Origin: Flammulina velutipes | Lineage: Eukaryota > Basidiomycota > Agaricomycetes > Agaricales > Physalacriaceae | Reading direction: 5' to 3' | DNA: 64,000 nt | Assembly: GCA_011800155.1 (NCBI GenBank) | Contig: CM022369.1 | Location: forward strand, 124,001 to 188,000 | Part shown: positions 43,484 to 55,234 of the stretch, piece by piece | How positions within the stretch are numbered: position 1 is the stretch's first letter | Layout: every line of letters begins with the position of its first letter | Made by a program: the position numbers and the translations under genes | The notes under the pieces: model-generated | Database searches by the model: none | The model's input: the letters and a program-made list of their open reading frames with translations, nothing else | Told to the model about the DNA's origin: nothing

Positions 43484-46400
43484 CATGGCTGCAGATCGTC
43501 CCCCATCGATAGGATTCATGGATACTTTCAAGAACGTCTTCCGTTGGCGGAAAGCCTCTCGATTCGACGATGTCTCCTCTAAAGACAGTTCGCGTTCAGG
43601 GAACGAAGGGAAAGCTGCAACGGAGCAAGATAATTCTCTTCCACGGAGTATCCCTAGCCATCCAACGTCGCCGCCGTCGACGTCGATGAGTATCATCCCG
43701 ACTAACGGTAAGTCAATTTGATTAAGACAGTCGATCTTTTCCAACATACGAATAGAATCGGATATTACGGTCCAAGCGCCTACTAGATCTTCGCCAGAGA
43801 TCGTCGACAGTATGTTCACTCACGAAGATCCATCATTAAAATTCTGATCTGAGAGAAGTCGCCCGCGCCGAAAGGCATACTCCAGAGTGGCTGTCAGCTT
43901 CAGCAACTTCTACTACCCTTTCCGATTCAGGTAGATATATCCTCCCAGTCTTCCCGAAATTCCTTCAGCGCTCATTATACACAGGGAAGTCGATACTATC
44001 ACGTTTCAAGAGATTCAAGACACCTCAAGCTGTAACTGTTGAAGCGCGAGGTACGTACCGTGCTTACTCCCTATTCGTATTCCCGCCTTATTGCAGCTCT
44101 GAACCCCCCGTCCGATGTGGCGTTAGTTGCCTGGCATGGCCTCAAACAGCTCTCCAAGAATACCGAGAAATTCCTCGAAGGCACCCCGTTCAAGATACCC
44201 GTTGGCGCAATTAATACTATTATTGCAACAGCAGATGTGAGCTCGGAATTACAGTGTATCCATAGGTTCCTAATATGTTTACAGGCCGTTATCCAGAATC
44301 GGGAGTCAGTTGCAATTCACTTCCTACCGATAAGCGAGCGTCTGAAGATGGTGCTCGACATCATGACACACGACCAGCGGCGCGATAGCATCACACCGAC
44401 TTGTGAGCGTTTCAGCGTGTAAGTTCTCTCGCTGAGTGCGGCCAACAGAATAATTGACCTACGTATAGTCTTCTTCAGAAGGCTGTCACTACGCTGGAGC
44501 AGATGCATGTCCAAGGGCTTTTCAAACGTGTTTTAGAGGCCAACGAGCAGCCACAGCAGATAACGAATATCTGTGCGATTGTCAATGAAGCTACGAAGAA
44601 TTTCCAGGCGAGTTATGACGAAGAATAAATATGGCGCGGATAAACTGATGCATACCTATATAGCTCGAGTTGATGTTGGCGAACATCAGGCAGACGGATA
44701 AAATCAAGATGGATACTGAGGTCAGTACTAATAGGCCCGAACTCGGTAGTGTGTTCTAATATCCTGCTAGATCACTCGTCTGGGAAACCTCCGGCCAAGT
44801 AAGGAGGTCACATACGTCGAAGTCGAGCGTGAACCGTGCGTCCAGGGCACGCGGGAGGAAGTCCTCGAGTCCATTCTAAGTTGGTGTAAAGAAACATCCA
44901 ACGACAGCGCCCCCATCTATTGGCTCAGCGGAATGGCGGGAACGGGAAAATCGACAATTGCGTACACGATCTGCCAGATGTTGTATGGCAGTAAGATTAG
45001 TGACGCAGCTCATCGTCTGGGCGCCTCCTTCTTCTGTTCCCGCCAGGTGGAAAGTGGTCGATCGCGAAAGAATATGATTCCTACTATCGCCTATGACCTC
45101 GCGCTCAGCCTCCCTTCCTTCGGACGCAAGCTACTCGACTTGCAGTTCGACGCTCAACTACCACCGTTGAAGGATCATTTGCAGCGACTTGTCCTCGATC
45201 CTTGGTGCGACATGATCGGAGCTGGGGAGAGTATTCCTCCCCTCGTGGTGGTAGTGGACGCTGTAGATGAACTGCAGGAGGGGGAGGGATCAGTGTTCCT
45301 TGAGGAGCTGATCAAGGAGGTCGGAAAGCGTAAAGGTGCTCTTCGAGGTCTGAAGTTCCTCGTTACCAGCCGTCAGGATCCCCGTATCGTCAGAGTCTGT
45401 GATTCAATCGGCTCCGATACTGTTTATCGACTCGAGGATGTTCCCAATGAAACCGTCGAGAAAGATATCACCCTTTATCTTTGCGCCCAACTTCCTGACC
45501 TCACCGACTTCGCCCACCGTCAACTTGCCATTAAAGCTGACGGGCTCTTCATCTATGCTGCAACAGTTGTTCGTTTCGTCATCCCACCCGGGGAGTCGGA
45601 GCCAAACTTGAAGCGCGTCAAAATGCTGCTCGAGACATGGCCCAACCAGGCACAGCAAGACGCCAGAGGTCTCCTAATCGACCATCTCTACGCGGACATC
45701 CTCTCTGAACGGATTTCTCCCCGATCACAGGTTGATCAAGCGGTTTCCCTCGCCATACTCCAGACCATTATCTGCACCGCAAGGCCCACACTACTCTCTG
45801 ATATTCCTCTTCTCATGGACGGGCAAGATGTGGATGAACAGGATGTTAAGGATACCGTATTATCCCTCCACGCAGTCCTTTACGTTTCCAACGATCGAGT
45901 TTTCTCTCATCACAAATCCTTTGTCGACTTCATGCTTGATACCACGCGGTTCGGAAAGCATGAGCTCGCTGCAACTACATGTTCCATCTCAGAGCGCGAG
46001 ATCCATATCGTCTCCTCCTGCTTTCGTCTCATGCGATCCCTTCGATTCAACATCTGCGACCTACCGTCATCCTACCTCGATGATTCTCAAGTGCCGGACC
46101 TTCAACAACGTAAGGATGACCACATCCCTTCTGCCCTTCGATACGCTTGTCGCCATTGGGCGTCACATATCTCGTGGGCGCATATCGACGATCGGCAGCC
46201 AACGCAAGAGGTTGAGAATGTCATGGCATTGTACCGGGAATGGCTCGAAGATCGCTCGCTATTTTGGATAGAGGCGATGAACCTGCTCGACATGATGGGA
46301 AATTGTTATCCATTACTGATGGCAACGCGGCGTTGTCTTAGGAGGGTAAGTTGTTCTACAATCCAATCCCGTCCAATTATTAAAGCCATTCCATAGATGT

Positions 46401-48841
46401 TTTCTCCGGAGGAGATGGAAGACCACCTGGCATTGGAGAAGTTGGTTGTTACTTTTGGCAGCAATACCACTGCAAATTCAACTCCCCATCTCTACCTATC
46501 TACACTAGCAGCATCATCATCTCGCGCAAGGATGGTGAGCAGGTGGCGGGATAGATTTCCCCGAATTCCCAGAGTCATCGCAGTCATCAACACAGAGAGT
46601 CCATTGACCGTCCTACCGCACGAGAGTGACATCTTGTCAGTATCTTTTTCACCAGATGGGACGCGCCTTGTGTCTGGATCAATAGACAACACATTATGTC
46701 TTTGGGATGTTACAACTGGGATCCAGCTGTATCGGCTGAGATGTCATTCACGCAAGGAATGGGTCGTGCGCTCAGTCTGTTTCTCGCCAGATGGGAGATA
46801 TATTGCAGCGGGGTCGGACGACAGGACTGTGCAGATCTGGGACGCATCGACAGGGTATCGGATATGTTGGCTGATTGGACATGGAGATGATGTGCTCTCC
46901 GTCTCTTTCTCACCAGACATGGTATATATTGTGTCGGGGTCGCGGGATTGTACTGTGCGAGTCTGGGACGTGGCGACAGGAGACCAGCTGTATGTGCTGC
47001 GTGATCACAATGATCCGGTATACACAGTCTGTTTCTCATCGGATGCGAGGTATATCGCGTCTGGGTCTTCCAACAAATCAGTGCACATATATGACGTGTC
47101 AACGGGGAAACTACTGCATCGACTAGATCACCAGCAACGTGTCTGCGCAGTTGCTTGGTCGTCGGACGGGACGCGCATCGCTTCAGGGTCACGTGACAGA
47201 TGCGTGCATATTTGGGACGCGTCGACTGGAAGCCAGCAGCACCAGATGGATGGGCACACGGACTGGGTGTCATCTGTTTGTTTCTCACACGACGGAAGAC
47301 ATGTCGTATCCGGGTCGAGTGACAAATCTATCCGCATCTGGGATGCGTCGACAGGGAAACAATTATATCAGCTGGATGGACATACAGGAATAGTGAACTC
47401 AGTATGTTACTCCTCTGACAGCACACACATTGCGTCTGCTTCAAACGATGGTACCGTGCGTATCTGGGATACAGCAGGACGAAGCCAGCTACAGCCGCTG
47501 GATGGGCATAACCAAGCGATAAACGCAGTCTGTTCATCTCCGAACGAGAGACATATTGTGTCGGGGTCAGAGGACAAAGCTGTTTGCGTCTGGGATCTTC
47601 AGACGGGGAGCCAACTGTGTCGGTTGGAAGGGCACGATTCTGCTGTGCTCTCGGTCGCTTTCTCCTCCGATAGGAGACACGTTGCCTCTGGATCGGGCCT
47701 GGGAGATATGTCCGTGCGTATTTGGGACATTCTAACAGGGAGCCAGCTGCATCAGCTGGAGGCTGGTAACTCCGATCACGTCTGGTCAGTTTGTTTCTCG
47801 CCTGACGGGTCTACCATCGTATCTGGAGCCAGCAACGGAACAGTATTCCTTTGGGATGTCTCGACAGGTCATCGATTGCGCGCGTTCGGACTCCATAAAC
47901 TCCATTCTCTCATATCTCCACAAATTCTCGTCCTAGAATACGGGTTCCGCCGAGGAATGCGCAGATTTGGGGTGCGCTCCGTTTGCTTCTCCCAAGATGG
48001 GGGATCTGTTGTTGCTTGTAAGGAGGACCAGTCTGTGGACGTCTGGGATGTAACGACAGAGCAGGAACTACATCGTATCGTTTCGGATGGACACAAGGTG
48101 CAGAATTGGGTATACTCAGTCTGTTCCTCTCCAGATGGAACACACATTGCATCTGGGTTGGATGACAAAGGTCTGGGCATCTGGGAGGTCCCAACGGGCA
48201 GCCAACTGCACTGGCTAGATGGACACGATGCTCCCGTCCATTCAGTTTGCTTCTCGCCGGACGGGAAATATATTGCGTCTGGATCGGCGGACAAAACTAT
48301 GCGTATCTGGGACGTGCCAACTGGGAGGCAATTGCATCAGCTCCACCACAACAGCTCAATACTGTCAATCTGCTTCTCGTCAGACGGGACACAGGTCATC
48401 TCTGCAGCAGAAGACAGTACTTTGCGCGTTTGGGATATGGCCAGTCTCTCCCAGTTCGGGGGAGGGAGATGTATTGTTGACTTCTCATTGCCCATCGACA
48501 CTCATCTTGTCTCTTCACGTGGCACGGATACCCTCCCATTGCGCGCTACTTTGTGGAGATTCCGTGAATCAGGTAACCTCTTTGACTTGATTCAAACTAC
48601 TCATTCCTCTGACAAATCACTTGTAGATTTGATGCGCACAGACTGGGTTATTACTCCAGACGGCTGGATTACATCCTCGAGCGGTGAAAAGTATATGTGG
48701 CTAAGTGGAGATATGCATAGTTACCTCCAGCGTCCGGATTCCTTTACAATATCGTCGCGGGGATCAGTTGACATCAACTTTACCACTGGGTATTTCGGGA
48801 CGGCGTGGAAGAAATGTTACGAACCATTAGCACAACAGTAG
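43484..48841 (+). CDS. NACHT-WD40 NLR-like (STAND) protein
   Basis: Fungal NACHT-WD40 proteins are signal-transducing STAND NTPases; in ascomycetes HET-E/HET-D act in heterokaryon incompatibility. The start MAADRPPSIGFMDTFKNVFR (43484) leads through several short exons into an all-helical N-terminal region (HGLKQLSKNTEKFLEGTPFK, AVIQNRESVAIHFLPISERL) that could be a four-helix signalling or regulatory head; this is inference. NACHT follows: Walker A GMAGTGKST (about 44933-44957), Walker B PLVVVVDAVDELQEG (about 45240-45284) and a winged-helix-like region with HKSFVDFMLD. After an intron at about 46348-46396 comes a run of 14 WD repeats (about 46610-48460, typically SVCFSPDG...SGS.D.TVRIWD). 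A short C-terminal extension ends at 48841. The two main exons of 488 and 815 codons are free of stops, so the gene looks intact. The WD repeats are divergent from each other, unlike the near-identical repeats of HET-E. Confidence 0.88.
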
Positions 48842-49226
48842 GGGTTTGAATTATTTATCTGGTTACTAAGTTCGCTACATTGCTTGAATACCTACGTCCT
48901 GGTATTCATTTGCTTCCAAGATCCTCGTTATGAGTGTGGCGACGCGCATCCGCCCTCTGTAAGTTTCCTGTATCACAAATTGAATTTGAGTTAATCACAG
49001 ACACAAAGTTGAGGAAGATCATACTGAATGAAGCGGCGACGAAGCGATGTCGAGGCGCGAATGAATACTTATGAATACGGTCAAGATGATCCGTCACTGC
49101 TGGTGCGTCTTGTCTCATGTCCTGCAGTCTGCAGATGTGTGTCAACATATTGGGAAATTGTCGTCTTTATTGTTTCGAAGACGTAGGACTCGCGATATTT
49201 CGCCCATCGTATGCGGAGGAGTTAGT

Positions 49227-49850
49227 CTATCGGATAGACATGTCAATATAAGAGTCCTCGCGGGGAGGGAAAGAGCGCACCGATTTTATAGGCCAGAAGT
49301 AGCACGTTATGACGATGATGATAAGATAGGCTGGCACGGTTGTTAATTGTGGATTTCACCGTCGAGAATAACGTGCACAGACCTACGGAGAACAGTGCGA
49401 TGTAGCTGGTATGCCGTAGAGTGTGTAAGTGCTTCATAAACGCGAGCGGAATGAGTGGAATCATGGAAAGAAGGATCCAGTTTCTTCCCGACAACATCCA
49501 AGTGGGAATCGTCGCTGCAAGATCAAGGTCATGGTATAGAGACGAGACAACGTTGGGCATTAGCCCCTTGATAATAATGAGATAGCTATCCTCCCGGTTA
49601 TCAGCTATTCTCCGAGGAGGGTATTTGAGTGGTGCTTACCTTATGGATACGCCAAAGCATTTGATAGCTATCACGACGTTGAAGAAGATTGCCGCCTTGG
49701 GGAAGGTTAGTTGGGCCACGGCGAAGAACGACGCATGCCTGTGTGGCGCTTTCGCAGCACAGAGGGAGAGAAGATACAGTCCAAAGGCAGCCACGCATCC
49801 GGAGAATAGGCATGTTATGATTCTAGGAAGGATGCCAGCGGACGCCATGG
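49227..49850 (-). pseudogene. Vacuolar amino-acid transporter (Avt5/6/7-like) internal fragment
   Basis: The minus strand reads MASAGILPRIITCLFSGCVA, then SLCAAKAPHRHASFFAVAQL and AAIFFNVVIAIKCFGVSI. A GT-AG intron (about 49638-49585) leads to SYLIIIKGLMPNVVSSLYHD and MKHLHTLRHTSYIALFS. A second intron leads to AYLIIIVITCYFWPIKSVRS, with a stop at 49227-49229. This corresponds to transmembrane segments 2-6 or so of the fungal Avt neutral amino-acid transporter family (about 450-500 residues). The upstream exon with the usual NTIIGAGMLALPYA motif is not found before 49850, and nothing downstream of the stop resembles the rest. It is a truncated gene copy, with reading frame well preserved in what remains. 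Confidence 0.8.
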
Positions 49851-49862
49851 CCTATGGATGTC

Positions 49863-50934
49863 TTCAGTGTATTCCAAAGGAGAATGAGATGTGGAACGCA
49901 CAAGGGATAGAGTTTTCCGGGGCATAAAAGGCTTTCGGGGCTGGACTGGGTCACTGATTGAGTTAACGAGAGATAGCGAAGATAATGACACATACCTTCA
50001 ATGTCTCGCGCAGAGCACTAGCAGATAGCAGAAGGGCATCTGACGCCGTTCATCCTCGAGGCTAATCCCATCCAACAGCTCTGTTACTTGGTGTCCGCAC
50101 GTCCTTGCAGGAACAACTAATTGTCGGAGGGATGTCTGGCACCTGTTCGATATAGATTATGATTGTAGGTTAGTGTGATGACATGAATGGGCGTGCAGAT
50201 AGAATAAAAGCAAAGATTGCATACCTTACCTTCTGGCCAAAGAGATAGAGCAGAGAAGACAATGGAAGACCAGATGGAAATGCTCGTCCGCGTAGCTCGT
50301 ATGGAAGAAGGTTTCAAGGCAGCAGTTTAGTTACTAGTGTTTCCTTCAAAAATCATCCTTGGCTAAACGACGTCAGGCTGGCGTTTGGCGTGAGAAAAGG
50401 GATACGCACCGATAATATCAGCAGAAAGACGAGCCGCCAACGCGTCAACGTCTACGCGGCGCGCGACTCTGCTGTTTGTACTCTCGACCTCGACGGCGGA
50501 ACACGCCTCATTTCGTCGCAGCGAGTTGATAACGATTCCGTCTGCAGTAGGCTATGCGCCTGAACAGTCGTAGAGAACGAGAACGATACCGGCGATGAAG
50601 TCGATACCAGCAAGCATGATGGTGGCAAGAAGATGAAATACATTTCCGGCGGCATTACTCTGATGGCTTAGTAATCTTGAATCGAGCAGGTAGTCGTTTG
50701 CGTTCCTGCTACGTTTGTCTAAACGAGGTGAAGTGCTTTGAACTCGATAGATACATAAATTATGTTAGAAACGACACAATGTCATATCCCCAGAGATAGG
50801 GACTTACGATTCCGTGCGCCACATAGAAAATCATATAATCATAGGTAGATGCATAAGTAAGTAAACTAGATAGCGATTAGAATGTATATAGCGTTAGTTA
50901 TTGATATATAGAGACTGTAATGTCCAGGAAAGCA
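49863..50934. other. No supported gene
   Basis: Short open frames only. The expected 5' exon of the transporter fragment was looked for here and not found. A minus-strand frame at 50117-50317 is hydrophobic but unlike that family. Confidence 0.4.
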
Positions 50935-52681
50935 TCAAGCCGCTTGAGACGCCTCTTCGTTCAGAGCCTTAAATCCTTTGCAACATTGATACCAATGCCT
51001 GAACATGTTCTCGTCCTCCGCCGTGATGCGCGCCGAGCAATACGGACAACACGACTTGATCTCCACCAAATGCATCCCTTGGAAATGCTTCAACATCTCC
51101 TTGGACGATGTAAACGTCTTTGTTTTCTTGATACGACTCCTCCTCGACGAGCACCGGCATATGAATGATTCCTCAGTCCCGGGGACTTTGTGGTATTCGA
51201 TGATGTGGTGCTCAAGATCACCGAGTGCGATGGTGCATTTGTCCTGAGGGCAGATGACGGGTGTTGCGACGTTGAGAACTGGGGATTCGATGTATAGTAT
51301 TTCAGACATGCGCGCAACGAGATTCGGATATGATTTTGCAAAGCCGGCTGCCATTCGTTCCGACACAAAGAGTTGGTGGCGCGTGACTAGAACTGGCCTG
51401 CTATGATCGTCAGAAGGCGAATATGTGAATACAGTTATTCAACGTACTTGAAAGACGGACCACTGTATGCGGTAGGATTAGTCCAGTATGCGTCACTGGG
51501 AATGGCTGGAGTCTTGCCCCAGGTCTTGAGGATCGGCAGTTCAGGAATACTACGGCGTTGTTTCTTCGAAGGTGATGGGCTTCTCGAATCAGTCGTTGAG
51601 CGCGCGCGCTTCCTGCCACGCTTTGGACTAGGATCCTCTGTCTCGCTCGTTTTCTTTGCTTTAGACGGACTAATAATTTGTCAGAAAAGGGCAATTGAAG
51701 AGAAATATCACTCACGACGCCGGGTTCGAAGCAACAACACCAGGTTCGTACCTACAATATAATTTGTCAGTGCCTACCCAGATCGCAGCATATATAGAGG
51801 GACTCACCATTTGGGTACTGCCTTTCCCCGAGTCCAATTAAGCGCTTGGTTGAAGTTATCGGCGCGGAGATGGTCAGGAACGGGTGGGAGGCTGAAGATG
51901 TTGCTATAAGCCTTAGTTACATATTTAATGGAGAGGAGAATCATACTTGTTGACATGGGCCTTTTCAATTTGCCTGGCGATGTGTCTCCTCTCGTTGCGC
52001 GAGAGGTTGCGGTATGGGTAGAGCTCTTCCAGAGGATCGGTACCAGATGCCGTAGGTTCAGTTGGAGTAAGAAAAGGTGCGACGAATTGTGCTTCGTCGA
52101 CGGGTGCAGCGGTATAAGTACTCATAGACATGCTAAGGATCAATATATTAGCTAGCAATTCTGAGACGTCAACTAGTACGTACGCGGTGGCATTGATAAA
52201 ATAATGATCCTCCCTGTCGTTGTCTGCTAGAGACACACGATCATTGGTGACTTGACCAGCAGGGGCGTAAATCCTGAGAAAAGTAGAGTTAGAATAAACC
52301 TGCGCCCTCAAGGATGCAACGTACATTACTTCATCCTTCGCGCCCTCGTCCTCCCCATTTTCATCTACTCGTTCCATTTCGTTCTCAAGTTGCGCCCACA
52401 AGTCCATGTCGATCTCCCCAGGGAGTTCAACGGACCTATAGAACATTAGTAGATGTTTGGAAATGTCGCGCTAGTGAAACTCACGGAGTCGGAGACGCAA
52501 TTTGATGAGACCTAGATAGCATGTGAACATCAGTAAATTTTGGAGAAAAGAGGACACATCTATGAGCGCACATAGTAGAGGAATACAGCGGGAACTTGAA
52601 GAGTAGGTGGCGATGAGTAAGGTCAGTGAGGCTACCTTCTATATATTCCCTCAGTTCCGAGAAGACCATACCGTTACGCAC
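50935..52681 (-). CDS. Hypothetical nuclear protein with zinc-finger-like C-terminus
   Basis: A multi-exon minus-strand gene begins MRNGMVFSELREYIEGSLTD. In-frame exons follow: SVELPGEIDMDLWAQLENEM, IYAPAGQVTNDRVSLADNDR, MSMSTYTAAPVDEAQFVAPF, NIFSLPPVPDHLRADNFNQA and GKAVPKW-YEPGVVASNP. A basic, Ser-rich stretch (SPKRGRKRARSTTDSRSPSP, then SKKQRR) looks like a nuclear localisation signal. The last exon carries three Cys/His groups: CPQDKCTIALGDLEHHIIEYH (C2H2-like), CRC...FQGMH and CCPYCSA...FRHWYQCC. It ends at 50935. Introns of about 50 nt have normal borders. A DNA-binding or chromatin role is inferred from the zinc-finger-like groups and basic region only. Confidence 0.65.
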
Positions 52682-53240
52682 GCTGATTGTTCAGAAAAAC
52701 AGTGTGTGAATGATGCTCCATTGTACCAGCGCGCTTCGACGCCTCGGAAAACGAATCACGTGGTCGCGATTCTAAATAACATCCCTCGGGCCTGGAAAAT
52801 CTGGCGGGGCGAGGAGAATTTCAGAGACGTCAGGTTGGGCGAGTAGAAATTGAATGGAGACTTATGCATATATGTTTATCTCGCATGGAATAACACACTG
52901 TCGGAGTTCTTTGTGAGGATTTACGCGTAATAGTGGCGCAAGCGATACATACTGTCATACTGTCGCCGAAACCATAGCTCAAGTGTATCCATGGAGCACT
53001 GTTATATGATATAAGCAAGGGACTCGGATATCGAGCTTCGGACTCATTAGACCACTCGCGGGCAGAGAAATACTCTCCCAGTAAAAGTATCCATGCGGGT
53101 TCTGTGATATTACACATTCAGTCAAATTATGCGGCGTAGCCAACGGAATACATGTACAATCGATGTACTTACAGTTCGTAGGCATTAGCTTCGCTGAATT
53201 CCTGAGAAACATGGAGAGGTTGATTTTTGAACTGTGTTGT
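52682..53240. other. No supported gene
   Basis: Short frames only. A 93-codon minus-strand frame (52979-53260) overlaps the inverted repeat at its start and has no recognisable domain. Confidence 0.4.
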
Positions 53241-53643
53241 GCCAGAGACACGGGTGGCATTCACTTGTGCCTCCGACAGGGGACCTCGCGTTGTGGATAC
53301 GTTGTGGATACGTTGAGGATCCAATGTTTCAGGGATAAGCATTAAGTACTAAGTACTGGCAAGCAACTAATAAACTCTGGTTCCACATAATACTCAATCC
53401 ATGTGCCTCCTGCTCAGTACTCGCCCTCGACAATGACAACATCCAGCTAATGCCAATGTGCGCCACACCGTTCCCTACGTACTATGTGATAGATTGAATA
53501 AACATTTGAATTATAATTTCTATATTGACATATATAATTCCTAATTAAATTGATTGGTGTCGGAGGCACGACGTATCCTCAACGTATCCACAACGCGAGG
53601 TCCCCTGTCGGAGGCACAAGCAAATGCCACCCGTGAGACCGGC
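53241..53643. mobile_element. MITE-like element with 70-80 bp inverted repeats
   Basis: The left arm (53241-53320, containing GTGCCTCCGACAGGGGACCT) and right arm (53574-53643) are reverse complements with few mismatches. The left arm holds an extra 11-bp duplication (TGTGGATACGT twice). The roughly 250-bp centre is AT-rich and noncoding. Size and structure fit a non-autonomous inverted-repeat element. I could not identify a target-site duplication, so the exact ends and the parent family are unknown. It is unrelated to the Tc1-type element at 39.2 kb by terminal sequence. Confidence 0.7.
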
Positions 53644-55027
53644 ATAGTGTCCCCAGATGACAAGCCAGGTTGAGGTGAAATGCATTTTAGATTTGATTAC
53701 AGGTGTCGTTCGAGTCGTGTTATGTATGGGTGAGCGTACGACGAAGAGATTGTAAAATGCCGAACTGGCAGGCAAAGAGATTTTGTCATTGTTTGGTCGT
53801 CTGCATTGACGTCGCTCTCACCAACGACGACGACGACGAGCTCTCACCATCTTTGCCACACGAACCAACGACTCTGGACCGCTCGCTTCTCCATGTCCCT
53901 CTCGTAGCTACTCTCGCTTTCCTGCCGTCGTCGCTGTGCACAACGTGAGTGATGTGCGCTAATTGCTAATTACCTGTTAGTGTATCACTGGGATGGAAAA
54001 GGCGCGGTTGTGACAGCAATGAATGTCGCCTCTTGGTTTAACGGTCAGCGCTCAAGCGCTCAAGACGTCTGGAGGAACGAAGTCGGACGATGGAATAACG
54101 AGCCAACCCGGATGCGCGCTTCATACTACGAGCCCCCTCCAACCTTGCATATATCCCTGTTTCCTCCTCCGATGCCGTCCTTTGGTCGCAGCTTACGCTT
54201 CATGCTGCCCAGATCCCTCATCACGACCGTCATGCATTTCCTACTACCCAAAATCGACAACAAGAGTTATGGTGTTTCAGCCGTCGGCAGCGTCCCCACG
54301 TCTTCATTCGATAACAAAGGGAGAGGAGGCTAGACGGAAGGGAGAAGCAGAGTGTCGTCCGCGCGTTCTTCCTATGACTGCCAGTGTGGGACGTTGGATT
54401 ACGGCTCGAGACTGTATGTGCTACTTACCTTTCTTTTACTGTCGTGCCGACCGTTGACACAGATAATTCGATGCTAGCACCCCATATAGCGATTTCTCAT
54501 GGTGCTCTCATTTGCACACTGGTCTTGCGACACCACTCGTGGATAGGTGTCGTCTCGGATGGAATGGCACACGACTCGTCCGGCACACAACCGTTGGATT
54601 CGACCCAGCTCAAGATTGTGTGTACCATCTACCTTTCGTCTAATGTCGTGCTAATGATCGACTTAGATGCTCCGATACTGGAACCCAGTGCCGCCGTTGT
54701 ACATCTAACCCCTTCGTGCGATCTTCTCGACGTCATTTTACTGTGTGTGCATGAGACCTGGCACCGGCGCGTAGATTGTATGGAAGAAAGCGCAATCGCC
54801 ACGAAGCGCCTCTTCATCCCATCCTCAAATTCTCGGTCCCGTGTAAACGGACTCGCTCATCTGCATACACATTCTAGTTACACGACTGTATGCAGACACA
54901 CAATTGATATGGATACTTGCTCGGTTCTGACTATCATCAGTGTGATATTCTTGCGTACTGGGAGTCGGAAGGGTGCAAGGAAGTAACAAGAGAGAGACTC
55001 AAAAGAACCCCACTTCGTTCATACTTA
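53644..55027 (+). other. Unassigned open frames, one with an internal duplication
   Basis: Plus-strand frames at 53980-54333 (117 codons) and 54384-54986 (200 codons) overlap one another's neighbourhood. The second contains two related segments: VCATYLSFTVVPTVDTDNSM (about 54415-54475) and VCTIYLSSNVVLMIDLDAPI (about 54615-54680). This shows an old duplication of about 200 bp. Whether either frame is expressed is unknown, and no family was recognised. Confidence 0.35.
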
Positions 55028-55107
55028 TGACCACCGCAGGGGTCGAACCTGCAATCTCCTGATACTGTAAATCGTAGTCAGACGCGATGCCATTTCGCCA
55101 GGCGGCC
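55028..55107 (-). tRNA. tRNA-Arg (anticodon ACG) with 8-nt intron
   Basis: The minus-strand 80-nt sequence folds as a full cloverleaf. The acceptor stem is GGCCGCC/GGTGGTC (two G-T pairs), the D stem GCGA/TCGC, the anticodon stem TCTGA/TCAGG, the variable loop AGATT, and the T arm GCAGG-TTCGACC-CCTGC, with discriminator A. The anticodon loop is CTACGA plus A, giving anticodon ACG (reads CGU/CGC after A-to-I editing). An 8-nt intron, TTTACAGT, sits at the canonical position after base 37. A TTTT pol III terminator lies about 20 bp downstream. The mature length is 72 nt before CCA addition. Confidence 0.93.
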
Positions 55108-55234
55108 TGGACCTGGCCTGGACAATGGGTCCGCCACCGGAGAGTCTGTGCCGACGATGTCCCGGGCCGTATCCAGCACGCTCACGTGGCATAATTGCCC
55201 GTTGCTTTTTACCGTCATCTTCCGACCATCGAGT

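Noticed and set aside
46610..48460. CRISPR-like or satellite array
   Set aside because: The roughly 126-bp periodicity is WD40 coding repeats in a eukaryotic gene, not a noncoding array.
46397..48841. A stand-alone WD40 protein starting at 46397
   Set aside because: The ATG directly follows an intron acceptor and the exon continues the NACHT reading frame, so it is part of one NACHT-WD40 gene.
53100..53775. Two small genes sharing the peptide LCLRQGTSRCGYV
   Set aside because: The shared peptide comes from the inverted repeat arms of the MITE-like element read on opposite strands.
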